From: JACVRW01 sp963765135
Lineage (GTDB): Bacteria; Actinomycetota; Thermoleophilia; Solirubrobacterales; Thermoleophilaceae
Length of the DNA stretch: 64,000 nucleotides
Reading direction: 5' to 3'
NCBI GenBank assembly: GCA_963765135.1
Contig: CAVXUX010000002.1
Location: 310,001-374,000, forward strand
Below the pieces are notes generated by a model. That model was given only the letters and a program-made list of their open reading frames with translations, was not told the origin of the DNA and did not search any database. Every line of letters begins with the position of its first letter. The stretch's first letter is position 1. A program made the position numbers and the translations under genes. Of the stretch, positions 7,893-16,636 are shown in pieces.

Positions 7893-9062
7893 ATGGGGAA
7901 CCGTCATGCTGCCGATGTGGCGTTCCGCCTCTTCATCATTGCCCCTTCGGCGCTGTTTACAGACCACCTGCCGCACGGCGACGGGCTTGCGGCGTTCGGC
8001 CACGTAAGCGAGCTGGCGCACAGAGGACATGAGCTGCACGTGGCCGCCGGGCCGGTCGCGCTCGAGCAAGAGCTGCCACCGAATGTGCACGTGCACAGTC
8101 TCGGGGAGGTCGGGCGGCCGCGCTTCATGTGGGAGCTGCGGCGCCTGTACGGGCGGCTGGGCCGCGAGCGTCGCTTCGACCTGGCCCACCAGCTGAACCC
8201 GGTCGACGTCGGGGTGAGCCTCGCGCTGCCCGGCGACCAGACGCCGCTGGTGCTGGGCCCTTACTACTCCGACTGGGCGCCGTCCGGGCCGGGCGCGGAC
8301 GCACGGGTCAGCCCGTTGAAGCTACGCGTGAAGCACGTCGTGCGAGCGGCGCAGCAGCGCCGGGCCACCACGCTGCTGCTCTCGACCCCGGCGGCCGCCG
8401 CCAACGTGGAGCCACGGGCCTCCGGGCGAGCGCACGTGCGCGAGCTGCCGCACGGCATCGACGACCGCCTCTGGCGCCCCCCGTCGCCTGCCCCGGCTGC
8501 GCAGACGGTCCTGTTCCTCGCCAACCTCGAGGTCCGCAAGGGCATCCACGTGCTGCTGGACGCCTTCGAGGCGCTCGCTCCGCGGCTGCCCGACGCACGC
8601 CTGCAGATTGCCGGCGACGGGCCCGAGAGCGACGCCGTGCGCCGCCGGATTCGCGAATCGCCCGCACTCGCCCGCGTCGAACTGCTCGGCCACGCGGATC
8701 GAGAGCACGTCCTGGCGCTAATGCAGTCCTGCGACGTCTACTGCCTGCCCTCCTACGGAGAGCCGTTCGGCATCAGCGCGCTGGAGGCGATGGCGTGCGC
8801 GCGCCCGGTCGTCGCCACAGCCGCTGGAGGGCTCCAGCACCTGGTCCCGGACGCCGGCGGCCGCAAGGTGCCACCGGGCGATGCGGCCGCGCTCGCCGAT
8901 GCCCTGGCGGAGGTGCTCGGCGACGCGGAGCTGCGGCGCGCTATGGGCGCGCACAACCGCGAGGTCGTCGAGGAGCGCTTCGCCTGGTCGCGCGTGGGGG
9001 AGCGCCTGGAGGAGCTCTACGCGGAAGCGATCGCCGCGGTGCGCGACGACTCGTCGGCCTGA
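7893..9062 (+). CDS. glycosyltransferase family 4 (GT-B) protein
   Basis: A 389-residue cytoplasmic GT-B enzyme. The N-terminal acceptor domain begins FRLFIIAPSALFTDHLPHGDGLAAFGHVSELAHRGHELHVAAG. The donor domain includes TVLFLANLEVRKGIHVLLDAFEAL, DARLQIAGDGPE, VELLGHADREHVLALMQSCDVYCLPS and YGEPFGISALEAMACARPVVAT, where E-x(7)-E (E of GEPFG and E of LEAM) is the retaining GT4 donor site. It likely adds a sugar from an NDP donor to the lipid-linked repeat unit. ATG 7893 is preferred because the conserved core begins soon after; upstream codons do not look coding. The 3' end overlaps the O-antigen ligase gene by 46 bases on the opposite strand. Confidence 0.88.
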   Translation: MGNRHAADVAFRLFIIAPSALFTDHLPHGDGLAAFGHVSELAHRGHELHVAAGPVALEQELPPNVHVHSLGEVGRPRFMWELRRLYGRLGRERRFDLAHQLNPVDVGVSLALPGDQTPLVLGPYYSDWAPSGPGADARVSPLKLRVKHVVRAAQQRRATTLLLSTPAAAANVEPRASGRAHVRELPHGIDDRLWRPPSPAPAAQTVLFLANLEVRKGIHVLLDAFEALAPRLPDARLQIAGDGPESDAVRRRIRESPALARVELLGHADREHVLALMQSCDVYCLPSYGEPFGISALEAMACARPVVATAAGGLQHLVPDAGGRKVPPGDAAALADALAEVLGDAELRRAMGAHNREVVEERFAWSRVGERLEELYAEAIAAVRDDSSA

Positions 9063-10468
9063 CGTCGACGGAAGTCGTACGCCAGCACCTGGCCGGCGAT
9101 GAACCACAGGACGACGCCGTGACTGCCGTAGAACTCGTCACCCGCGGCCAGCGTCACGAGCAGGAAGACGAACATCGCGAACAGCACCAGGCGCAGGTCC
9201 TGCCCGGGAGCGCGCGCCCGCGCGCCGTTCCAGGCGGCGATCAGGATGTACCCGAGCGCGGCCACGACGATCAGGAAGCCGACCGGCCCGACTTGGTACA
9301 TCAGCGCCAGGTAGCCGTTGTCCGGCGCGCGCAGCAGCGACTCGCCCTTGAGCTTCGTTGCCTCCCCAGCACTGCCCAGCCCGTGCCCGATCGGCGCCCG
9401 GGCGGCGATCGGCAGCGTGTCGCTGAAGGTCGCCTGCCGCTCGGTGGCCGAGGTGTCCTGGCCCAGGCTCTTCACGGTCTTGAAGCGGTCGACCACGTTG
9501 TGCGCGGTCGTGCTGACCGGCGAGAGCGCGATGGCCGTCATCACGATGACCACGACCGTCCCGAACACCACACGGGCACTCGCCCCCCGCGAGGCGATCA
9601 CGTGGGCCAGCCCCGCGACGATCAGGCCGAGCCAGGCCGAGCGCACGAACGTGAGCGAGCCGGCGACGCAGACGACCACCAGCGCGAGGGCGGCCGGCCA
9701 GCGCAGCCGGTGCACCGTCAGGAACATCAGGAGCGTGAGCCCGAGCAGGCTGGCCAGGGTCCCGGGGCTGTTCATGGTGGAGAACACGCGCACCGCCTCG
9801 CCACCCTCGATGCCGATGCTCCCGAACTGGGTCGCCTCGAGCCACGACTTGTCCCAGTTGGGAAGCCCGTCAATGTGCTGATAGATCGCGTAGGCAGCGA
9901 CCACCGGCATGCCGTAGAGCAGGACCTTCCTCAGCGTGCTCTCCCGAGCCAGCGTGCGCTCGCCCACGCCGAGCACCGCGGCCGACACGGCAGCCAGGTA
10001 GGCGACGAACGCGTAGATCCCGGAGCTGGGGCCGGAGACGAGCCCGAGCGGCAGGCCGATCGCGAAAGCCCCGGCGACGGCGAGCAGGATGCGCCGGATG
10101 ACCGTCGGCACGTGGAAGCGCAGCAGCTCGAGGCCCGCGATCGCGCCCGTAGCGAGGAACGGCGCCAGCGACAGGGGATCGCTCTCCAGGTAGCCGGTCA
10201 TGAGCCCCAGCACGCGCCGCAGCCCGGGCGCTACGAACCAGAAGGCGAAGACCGCGATGATCCCCCACTGGCGGTTGTACTGGTGGAGGGCGATCACCAG
10301 GGCGACGAGCGTGAACGCCGTGGCTGCCTGCACCGAGACCATCAACGCGCCCGCCACGAGGATCGCGGCGGTGCCGCCCGCTATGAGGGTGAACCAGAGG
10401 TCGCCGCGCAGGAAGCTCAGGCGCGGGCCGTTGCCGGCCGACCGCAGGCGCCAGATCAGCTGGGCCAT
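9017..10468 (-). CDS. O-antigen ligase/polymerase (Wzy/WaaL-like) membrane protein
   Basis: A 483-residue polytopic membrane protein with about 12 hydrophobic segments. The Wzy_C-type central region runs from FSTMNSPGTLASLLGLTLLMFL through LTFVRSAWLGLIVAGL to the large extracytoplasmic loop containing TLPIAARAPIGHGLGSAGEATKL and APDNGYLALMYQVGPVGFLI; this G-H-G-x-G and D-N-x-Y pattern is typical of the family. It polymerises or ligates lipid-linked glycan on the outer face of the membrane. The ATG (10468) lies inside the end of the upstream GT4 gene (stop at 10456), so the two are translationally coupled. Its C-terminus overlaps the convergent GT gene. Confidence 0.85.
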   Translation of the reverse strand: MAQLIWRLRSAGNGPRLSFLRGDLWFTLIAGGTAAILVAGALMVSVQAATAFTLVALVIALHQYNRQWGIIAVFAFWFVAPGLRRVLGLMTGYLESDPLSLAPFLATGAIAGLELLRFHVPTVIRRILLAVAGAFAIGLPLGLVSGPSSGIYAFVAYLAAVSAAVLGVGERTLARESTLRKVLLYGMPVVAAYAIYQHIDGLPNWDKSWLEATQFGSIGIEGGEAVRVFSTMNSPGTLASLLGLTLLMFLTVHRLRWPAALALVVVCVAGSLTFVRSAWLGLIVAGLAHVIASRGASARVVFGTVVVIVMTAIALSPVSTTAHNVVDRFKTVKSLGQDTSATERQATFSDTLPIAARAPIGHGLGSAGEATKLKGESLLRAPDNGYLALMYQVGPVGFLIVVAALGYILIAAWNGARARAPGQDLRLVLFAMFVFLLVTLAAGDEFYGSHGVVLWFIAGQVLAYDFRRRQADESSRTAAIASA

Positions 10469-11661
10469 GGCGCCTCCGCTCGGTCGTCGCGCCGGCCGGC
10501 GGCGGCCACCGAGGGCGCGATGGCGCCCTGGTAGACGGCCAGCATCCCCCGCGCGTGGGCCGCGTCGGTGAAGCGGGCCGCGGCGGGCGGGCCGGCTTCG
10601 CTCATGCGCTCCAGTGCGTCGCGGTCGCGCAGCAGCTCCGCCGCCGCCCGCACCCACGCGTCCGGATCCTTCGGCGGCAGCGTTCGCCCGGATACGCGGT
10701 CGTCGACCAGCTCGGGACCGGCCCCGACGTCGCCCACCAGCGGCGGTGTCCCCACGGCCATGCTCTCCACCGTGACCAGCCCGAAGGGCTCCTCCCAGGA
10801 GGGCAGCAGGGACAGGTCGAGCGCGCGCAGCACCTCGGGCACGTCGTCGCGCTGCCCGAGGAAGTGCACGGCGTCGCGCACGCCCAGCTCGCCGACCAGC
10901 GCGCTCGAGCGAGCGCTTGAACGCGTGGTTGTCGTAGCGCACGCCCTTGCCGCCGAAGACCACGTCGCCGACCACGACCAGGTGAGCGTCCACGCCCGCT
11001 CGCCGTACGCCCGCCAGGGTTCGGATCGCCACGTCCTGCCCTTTCCACGGGGTGATCTGCGCCACCTGCCCGAGCACGGCCGCATCCGGGCCCAGGCCCA
11101 GCTGCTCGCGCAGCGGCGCCGGCCGGACGCGTCGACGTTGAAGCGGGCGTGGTCGATGCTGTTGTAGACGCGCGTGGCCAGCGGCTGGGCGAGTCCCTCG
11201 TTGAACTTGGCGGCCGTGTAGTCGGAGACCGCGGCCACTCCGCCGGCGGTGCGCACCAGCAGGCCGCGGATGACCTTGCCCATGCGGGTGAGCGGCACGT
11301 GCTCGTGGGCGCGGACGACGTACGGGACGCGGGCGATCGGCGCCATGATCCCCACCCGCGTGCTGTTGGCGTGGATCACGTCCGCGCGGAAGCGGCGCGC
11401 CGCTCGAGCGAGCGCGACGCCGCCGGAAGCGAGCTGCGCGACGCCGAGCGGGGTCTGGATCGGGTGCGGGCGCAGGCTCGCGTCCACGGTCGGCAGCGGG
11501 AGGCGCTGGACGCCGGCGCGGTCGACGGCGTCCGTCAGCGCGCCCGTGGTCGGGCAGGCGACGCAGACGTCGTCCTCCGCGCGCAGGCTTTCCACCAGGC
11601 GCATCAGGGACACCTCGCCGCCGCTCCAGGCGCTGGTGTGGTTGGCGAACAGGATTCTCAT
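10456..11661 (-). CDS. glycosyltransferase family 4 protein (two compensating frameshifts)
   Basis: MRILFANHTSAWSGGEVSLMRLVESL is a classic GT4 N-terminus. The domain continues DVIHANSTRVGIMAPI, VRAHEHVP and VAAVSDYTAAKF to about 11125. The next stretch, LGQVAQITPWKGQDVAIRTLAG through DAHLVVVGDVVFGG, reads in another frame from about 11125 to about 10915. The original frame then resumes with DAVHFLGQRDDVPEVLRALDLSLLPS and EEPFGLVTVESMAVGTPPL (donor-site E-x(7)-E). Joined length is about 400 aa, normal. It lies 30 bases downstream of the methyltransferase gene and overlaps the ligase start by 13 bases: a three-gene operon for one branch of repeat-unit synthesis. The two indels cancel, as expected of consensus errors. 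Confidence 0.82.
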   Translation of the reverse strand: MRILFANHTSAWSGGEVSLMRLVESLRAEDDVCVACPTTGALTDAVDRAGVQRLPLPTVDASLRPHPIQTPLGVAQLASGGVALARAARRFRADVIHANSTRVGIMAPIARVPYVVRAHEHVPLTRMGKVIRGLLVRTAGGVAAVSDYTAAKFNEGLAQPLATRVYNSIDHARFNVDASGRRRCASSWAWARMRPCSGRWRRSPRGKGRTWRSEPWRAYGERAWTLTWSWSATWSSAARACATTTTRSSARSSALVGELGVRDAVHFLGQRDDVPEVLRALDLSLLPSWEEPFGLVTVESMAVGTPPLVGDVGAGPELVDDRVSGRTLPPKDPDAWVRAAAELLRDRDALERMSEAGPPAAARFTDAAHARGMLAVYQGAIAPSVAAAGRRDDRAEAPWPS

Positions 11662-11691
11662 CGAACCCGCCCCCGGGACGGACAGTCCACC

Positions 11692-12486
11692 TTACATCCG
11701 GTCGGGCGCGGAGCCCCCCACTCGGGCGACGACGGCCAGCTGGCCCGCGAACGACGGCAGCAGCCTCGCGATCAGGCGTGCGGCGAGCGTCCGGCCCTCG
11801 CCCTGGTAGGAGATCAGCTCGCAGCCGAGCCGCTCCAGCCGGCGGCGCACCTCGGCGGCGTTGCTCCAGTAGGTCGCGTCGGCGTCGTAGCCGACCACCC
11901 CGGACGCGAGCGTGTGCTCGCGCGGCGCGAACGCGTCGCGGCCCAGGGCGGCGGCGGCCGAGCGGCCGACGTTGCGCGCCAGCAGCGCCAGCGCCGCACG
12001 CCTGCCGCGCACGCCGAGATAGGGCGTGCGCCCGCGGGTCAGGTCGACCAGGATCCTCGCCCCGACCAGCGGCGAGGTGAGGTTCGGCGAGCAGATCACC
12101 ACCACTCCGCCGGGGCGGACCACGCGAACGAGCTCGTCGAGGAACGCGCGCGGGTCGGCCACGTGCTCGATCACGTTGAGCGCGCCGGCGGCCGCGAAGG
12201 CCCCGTCCTCGAGATCCGTCCGGCGAGCGAAGTCGGCCACGAAGAAGCCCGGCTCGTCCGGCAGGAAGCGCGCCGAGGTGTCAGTGCCGACGGCGTCGAA
12301 GCCCGCTTCGCGGAGCAGGCGCGTGCTCGTCCCGACCCCGCAGCCAACGTCGAGCACGCGGGCGCCGGACTCGGCCCAGCGGCCGAAATAGGACAGGTAC
12401 TGGGCGAACAGCGCCTCGTCCTGCCCGGCGAGCATCGCTCGGTATTCGCTGGAGCCGCGGTAGTAGTCGGTGAGATCCGAGCTCAC
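11692..12486 (-). CDS. class I SAM-dependent methyltransferase
   Basis: A 264-residue protein with a complete Rossmann methyltransferase core: motif I VLDVGCGVGTSTRLL (about residues 44-58), acidic end of strand 2 AVGTDTS, FFVADFARR, post-motif GALNVIEHVADPRAFLDELVRVVRPGGVVVICSPN. Such enzymes methylate sugars, lipids or small molecules; the setting in a glycan operon suggests methylation of a repeat-unit sugar, but acceptor and position are unknown. The start is GTG 12486. A -10 box TAGTGT lies 9 bases upstream, overlapping the stop codon of the upstream hydrolase gene, so this gene probably heads its own leaderless transcript with the GT4 and the ligase. Confidence 0.87.
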   Translation of the reverse strand: MSSDLTDYYRGSSEYRAMLAGQDEALFAQYLSYFGRWAESGARVLDVGCGVGTSTRLLREAGFDAVGTDTSARFLPDEPGFFVADFARRTDLEDGAFAAAGALNVIEHVADPRAFLDELVRVVRPGGVVVICSPNLTSPLVGARILVDLTRGRTPYLGVRGRRAALALLARNVGRSAAAALGRDAFAPREHTLASGVVGYDADATYWSNAAEVRRRLERLGCELISYQGEGRTLAARLIARLLPSFAGQLAVVARVGGSAPDRM

Positions 12487-12495
12487 GGCAGCGCG

Positions 12496-12501
12496 ACACT
12501 A
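12496..12501 (-). promoter_or_regulatory. -10 box TAGTGT of the methyltransferase operon
   Basis: TANNNT hexamer ending 9 bases before GTG 12486; its first three bases are the TAG stop of the upstream hydrolase gene. Confidence 0.5.
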
Positions 12502-13800
12502 GCGCCGCGGCGTGACCTCCAGCAGCAGCGGCCGGCCGGCCACCATCACTCCCACGCGCCCGTGGCGCAGCGGCGCCCTGACCAGGCGCGCCGAGCGCAC
12601 CGGGTCGCCGGCGGCGACCCGCTTGGCGTCCGGGCACCGTCACGGAGACCCGCGCGCGGCGCCACGCGCAGCGCGCGCTTGCGCCTGATGTCCCAGACGC
12701 TCGCCGTGCGCCAGAGCGCGACCAGGTAGGTGCCGTCGGCCTTGCGCAGCACGAGGCGGTGCAGGTCGGCCGGCCCGCTCACGTCGAGGCGCAGCGGCCG
12801 CAGCGCGCGCGCCGCCGCCGGCGCGGGCCGACCAGCGTCAGCAGGTTCTTGAGCGCCGTGAAGGCCGGCTTGGGCGAGAAGTCGCGGCGCAGCAGGCCGA
12901 AGTGCTGCTCCGGGTCGCGCCCGCGCGGATCCGGCTTCTCGTCGAGCAGCTCGTAGGCGTAGGTGCGCGCGGACGCCGGACTCGAAGTGCTGGAGGAACG
13001 TGCGCAGTCAGGTAGACCGCCGCGGCCTGCTCGGACACGCCCGGCTGCTGGTCGGCGGGGCCGCGCATCGCGTTGTGGAAGCCCGCCTCGGTGGCCCAGA
13101 CCGGCTTGCGCGCCGGAGACGGCGCTGCGCGCGGCGCAGCTCGGCGCGCACGTGCCTCGGGTCGGGGGACAGGCCGCCGGTGTAGGGGTGGATGTTGCCG
13201 ACGTCGAGCTAGCGCGCGCTGGTCGCCGACCCGGCTGGCGCCATGGGGCGTGCCGAAGGACGGGCCCGAGGACGGGCAGCGTGCGCAGCGCCGGGCTGCG
13301 CCTTGGCCTTGCGGTAGAGGTCGCGGCTGTAGGCGGTGAGCCACGACGCCCAGCCACGGGTGCCGCCGACGTAGTTGTCGACCTCGTTCGGCGCCTCGAG
13401 CGCCTCGGTCGCATGGCGCAGCCGGCCGCCCGCGACGCTCAGGAGCTGGTCGAGCGTGCCGGCCGGGTTGCCGGGCTGGCCGACGACGAAGTCGAAGCGC
13501 ATGCCGTGCGCGGCGGCCAGCTCGACCGCCTGGTAGTAGCGCTCGTTCCAGTCGCGCCAGGCGGGCGCGGGGTTGCCGTACAACGCCGTCGCGCAGGTGG
13601 CGGACGCCCAGCTCGTCGAGCCTCGCGACCACGCGCGGCCAGTTGCCGTAGGCGGTGTCGAAGTAGACGATGTGCGTGACGACGCCGACCGAGTCGCGGA
13701 AGGCGGCGGCGCTTCTCGGCTGTTCGGCATGGGCGCTCGCGGCCGGCGCGACCGCCAGCAAGCAGGCCCCAGCCGCGAGCAGCCGCGGCAAGGACTGCAC
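12499..13800 (-). pseudogene. secreted clan GH-A-like glycosidase, paralogue 1 of 3, multiply frameshifted
   Basis: Signal peptide QSLPRLLAAGACLLAVAPAASA is followed by SVGVVTHIVYFDTAYGNWPRVVARLDELGVRHLRDG, then by frame switches near 13585, 13290, 12990 and 12840 at least. Recovered segments: LYGNPAPAWRDWNERYYQAVEL, EALEAPNEVDNYVGG (Asn-Glu acid/base), KPVWATEAGFHNAMRG (Glu nucleophile), AYELLDEKPDPRGRDPEQHFG and SPKPAFTALKNLL, ending in a small beta-rich C-terminal domain (LRKADGTYLVALWRTASVWD). It aligns along its length with the intact copy at 16637-17896, which supports one original gene. GTG 13800 is preferred as start because the in-frame signal peptide follows. The gene likely encodes an exported polysaccharide hydrolase; the indels look like sequence errors. 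Confidence 0.7.
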
Positions 13801-13883
13801 GCATGTTTTTCCACATCGGCTGGTGGTCCCGCGGGCCTTCGCGCCTGCGAAGCCGATCGCGGACGGATGTTCGGGTCGACGCC

Positions 13884-14992
13884 ATGCTCCGCGTGCCGGG
13901 CGATCCCGCGATCGCACTCGTTCACGACTACCTGCTCGTCCTGCGTGGCGCCGAGCGCACCTTCGCGGCGATGACCGACGTCTGGCCGGAGGCGCCGATC
14001 TTCACGCTGCTCTACGACGAGGCGGGTACGCGAGGGCCGGTTCGCCGGGCCGCTCGGTGACGACCTCGCCGCTGCAGCGCCTCGGCGTCCGGCAGGGCAG
14101 CTTCCGCGCGCTGCTGCCGCTGTTCCCGACCGCCGCCCGGCGCCTCGACCTGAGCGGCTTCGACTGCGTGGTGTCCAGCAGCAGCGCGTTCGCCCACGGC
14201 GTGCGCCCGGCCGCCGGGGCGCGGCACGTCTGCTACTGCCACTCGCCGTTCCGCTACGCCTGGCACGAGCAGGCGCGCGCGCTGCTCGGAGGTGCCCGCG
14301 CCGCTGCGGCCGGCGCTGGCGCTCGCGCTGCGCCGCCACCGCGGGTTCGACCGCCGCGCCGCGCGCGACCGTCGACCGCTACGTCGCCAACGGCGAGATC
14401 ACGCGCGAGCGGATCCGGCGCTTCTGGGGCCGCGACGCCGAGGTCGCTGCATCCGCCCGTGGAGGTGGAGCGCTTCGCGATCGGGGAGCCGGGCGACCAC
14501 GTTCTGTTCGTCGGCGAGCTGGTGCGCCACAAGCGCCCCGAGGTGGCGATCGAGGCGGCGGTCGGCGGCGGGCCGGCGCGATCAAGGTCGTCGGCGCCGG
14601 GCCGGAGCTCGAGCGTCTGCGGGAGCGCTACGGCGAGCCAGGCCGAGTTCCTCGGCCGCGTGGGCGACGACGCAGCTCGCCGGCCTCTACGCCGAGGCCG
14701 CCGCGCTGGTCGTGCCCAACGTCGAGGAGTTCGGCATCGCCGCGGTCGAGGCGCAGGCGGCCGGGCGGCCGGTGGTCGCGGTCGACGCCGGCGGCGCGCG
14801 CGAGACGGTGCGTGCCGGACCAGACCGGGCGTGCTCGTCCCGGACGGCGACCCGGAGGCGCTCGCGCGCGCGCTGCGCGAGGACCTGACGCGCTTCGACC
14901 CGCGCGACATCCGCGCGCACGCGCAGCGCTTCTCGCGCCCGAGGCCTTCCGCGCGCGGCTGCGCGAGATCGTCGCGGCGAGCTGCGGGCTAG
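13884..14992 (+). pseudogene. glycosyltransferase family 4 protein, multiply frameshifted
   Basis: ATG 13884 opens MLRVPGDPAIALVHDYLLVLRGAERTFAAM, the N-terminus of GT4 mannosyltransferase-like enzymes. Conserved segments then occur in changing frames (shifts at about 14035, 14295, 14355, 14445, 14575, 14635, 14670 and 14815): LDLSGFDCVVSSSSAFAHGV, HVCYCHSPFRYAW, HPPVEVERF, HVLFVGELVRHKRPEVAIEAA, EEFGIAAVEAQAAGRPVVAVDAGGA (donor site), GVLVPDGDPEALARALRED. The stop TAG 14990-14992 shares CTAG with the stop of the convergent hydrolase gene. It resembles the GT at 30142-31274 (both have HDW/HDY...GAERT and HVCYCH). With the indels removed this would be a normal enzyme of about 370 aa. Confidence 0.72.
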
Positions 14993-16530
14993 CGCCGCTT
15001 CGCGCTGACGCAGGTGCGCACCCAGGACGCCTTGCCGTGCGCGCCAGCGCGGCGCGCATGTGCCGGCGCTTGACCTTGTGCCGCCTTGGCGCGGCTGGCG
15101 CCTTGGCGCAGCAGCCGCGCCCGCTTGCGTGTCGAGACGGCGACCGCGGCGCAGCGCGCGCGGCGACTTGCGAGCGCCTTGCGGTCGTCCGCGCCGCCCC
15201 CGGCGCCGACGCCCGGCGGCGTGAGCCTCAGGACCACCGGCGCGCCCGCCGAGGTCGACCGGGATCCGCGACGGGTTGGCCCAGCGCTGCTGCTCGGCGT
15301 CCGACGCGACCGGGTCGAAGCGCCGCGCGAGCGGCGATCCGGCTCGCCGAGCACCACGTCCACGCGGTCGGGCGCGGGGGACAGGTCGACGCGGCGGTCG
15401 CGGTCCCAGACGCTGACCGTCGCGCCAGAGCACCAGCGCGTAGGAGCCGTCGGCGGAGCGCAGCAGGAGCTGGCGGACGTCCGGCGGGGCGCCCTCGAGC
15501 CCGAGGCGCAGCCCGCCCGGCGACGCCACCGGCGCGGAGTCGCCGTCGACCGCGCTGCAGCAGGTTGCGCAGCGCGAGGAAGGACGGCTTGGGCGACAGG
15601 TCCGAGCGCAGCAGCCCGAAGCGGTTCTCGCGAGCGCGGCAGCCCGAGCGGCTTGCGAGGCGTCGGGCCAGGGGTCGGCGAGCTGGTAGAAGTAGGTGCG
15701 CTCGACGCCGCCGCGGAAGCCCTCGAGCACCAGCCGGGGCGAGTAGAGGCGCCGCGGCCTGCTCGGAGGCCGGGCAGGTGGCCGCCGGTCGTGGCGAGGT
15801 CGGTGTGGTAGCCGGACTCGGTGGCCACGAGCGGCTTGGAGCCCGTGGCCCCGGCGGCCTGCGCGCGCAGGACGTCGAGGTTGTGGAGCGGCTGGAACGC
15901 CGCTCGGGTAGGGGTGGAAGTTGCCCCGGTCCGCCCAGGCCGTCATGTCGCCCAGCTGGTTGCGTCGTGGCGGGGTAGCCGACCGACGGCGAGAGCACCG
16001 GCAGGTGCGCCAGCGCCGGGTCGCCGTTGACGCGCGGCGTAGAGGCGCTGCTGGTACTCACGCGCGTGCTGGATCCACTGCGGGTCGCCGGTGAGGTTGG
16101 GCTCGTTGGGCGCCTCGATCGAGATCACCGCGCCGCGGACCTTGTCCCGGATCCCGTTCAGCGTCGCGTTCATCTGAGCGTCGCCACCCGCCAGCGTGCC
16201 GACGATGATGTTCGCCTTGATGCCGGCCGCTGACAGCTGGTTGAGCCGGGTGACGTTGTAGCTGCAGGTGGGGCAGAGGCCGTCGCGGATGTAGCGCACG
16301 CCGAGCTCGCGCAGGCGAGACTGCACGGTCGGGAAGTCCCCGTAGGCGGTGTCGATCCAGGCGAGGAAGAGGTTGACGCCGACGGAGTCGCCCAAGGCGC
16401 GCGCCGACTGGGCGGCGACAAACGGCTGGGCTTGCGAGTCCGCTCGAGCGGGGGTCGCCGCTGCGGCGGCGAATGCCACACCCAAGACGAGGACAACGAG
16501 TGATTTACGACTGGCGGCTACTAGACGCAA
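14989..16530 (-). pseudogene. secreted clan GH-A-like glycosidase, paralogue 2 of 3, multiply frameshifted
   Basis: Signal peptide LRLVAASRKSLVVLVLGVAF...PARA, then ARALGDSVGVNLFLAWIDTAYGDFPTVQSRLRELGVRYIRDG, VISIEAPNEPNLTGDPQW (acid/base Asn-Glu) and, in other frames, VATESGYHTDLATTGG (nucleophile Glu), FLALRNLLQ and a basic C-terminal tail ending WVRTCVSAKRR. Frame changes occur near 16030, 15960, 15890, 15750, 15640, 15555 and further downstream. A four-residue CPTC insertion distinguishes it from its paralogues. The start is uncertain: TTG 16530 directly precedes the signal peptide, whereas ATG 16605 would add 25 residues. An exported hydrolase of the locus polysaccharide is inferred. Confidence 0.68.
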
Positions 16531-16636
16531 TGCGATCGCACGAGTGTTGCCGCTGGGGCGCCTGGGCAACCCACAACATTCGTCCAGCGCACTGGACCGC
16601 GGCATCGGGCCCCTTCAGGATGCAAGATTGCGCCCA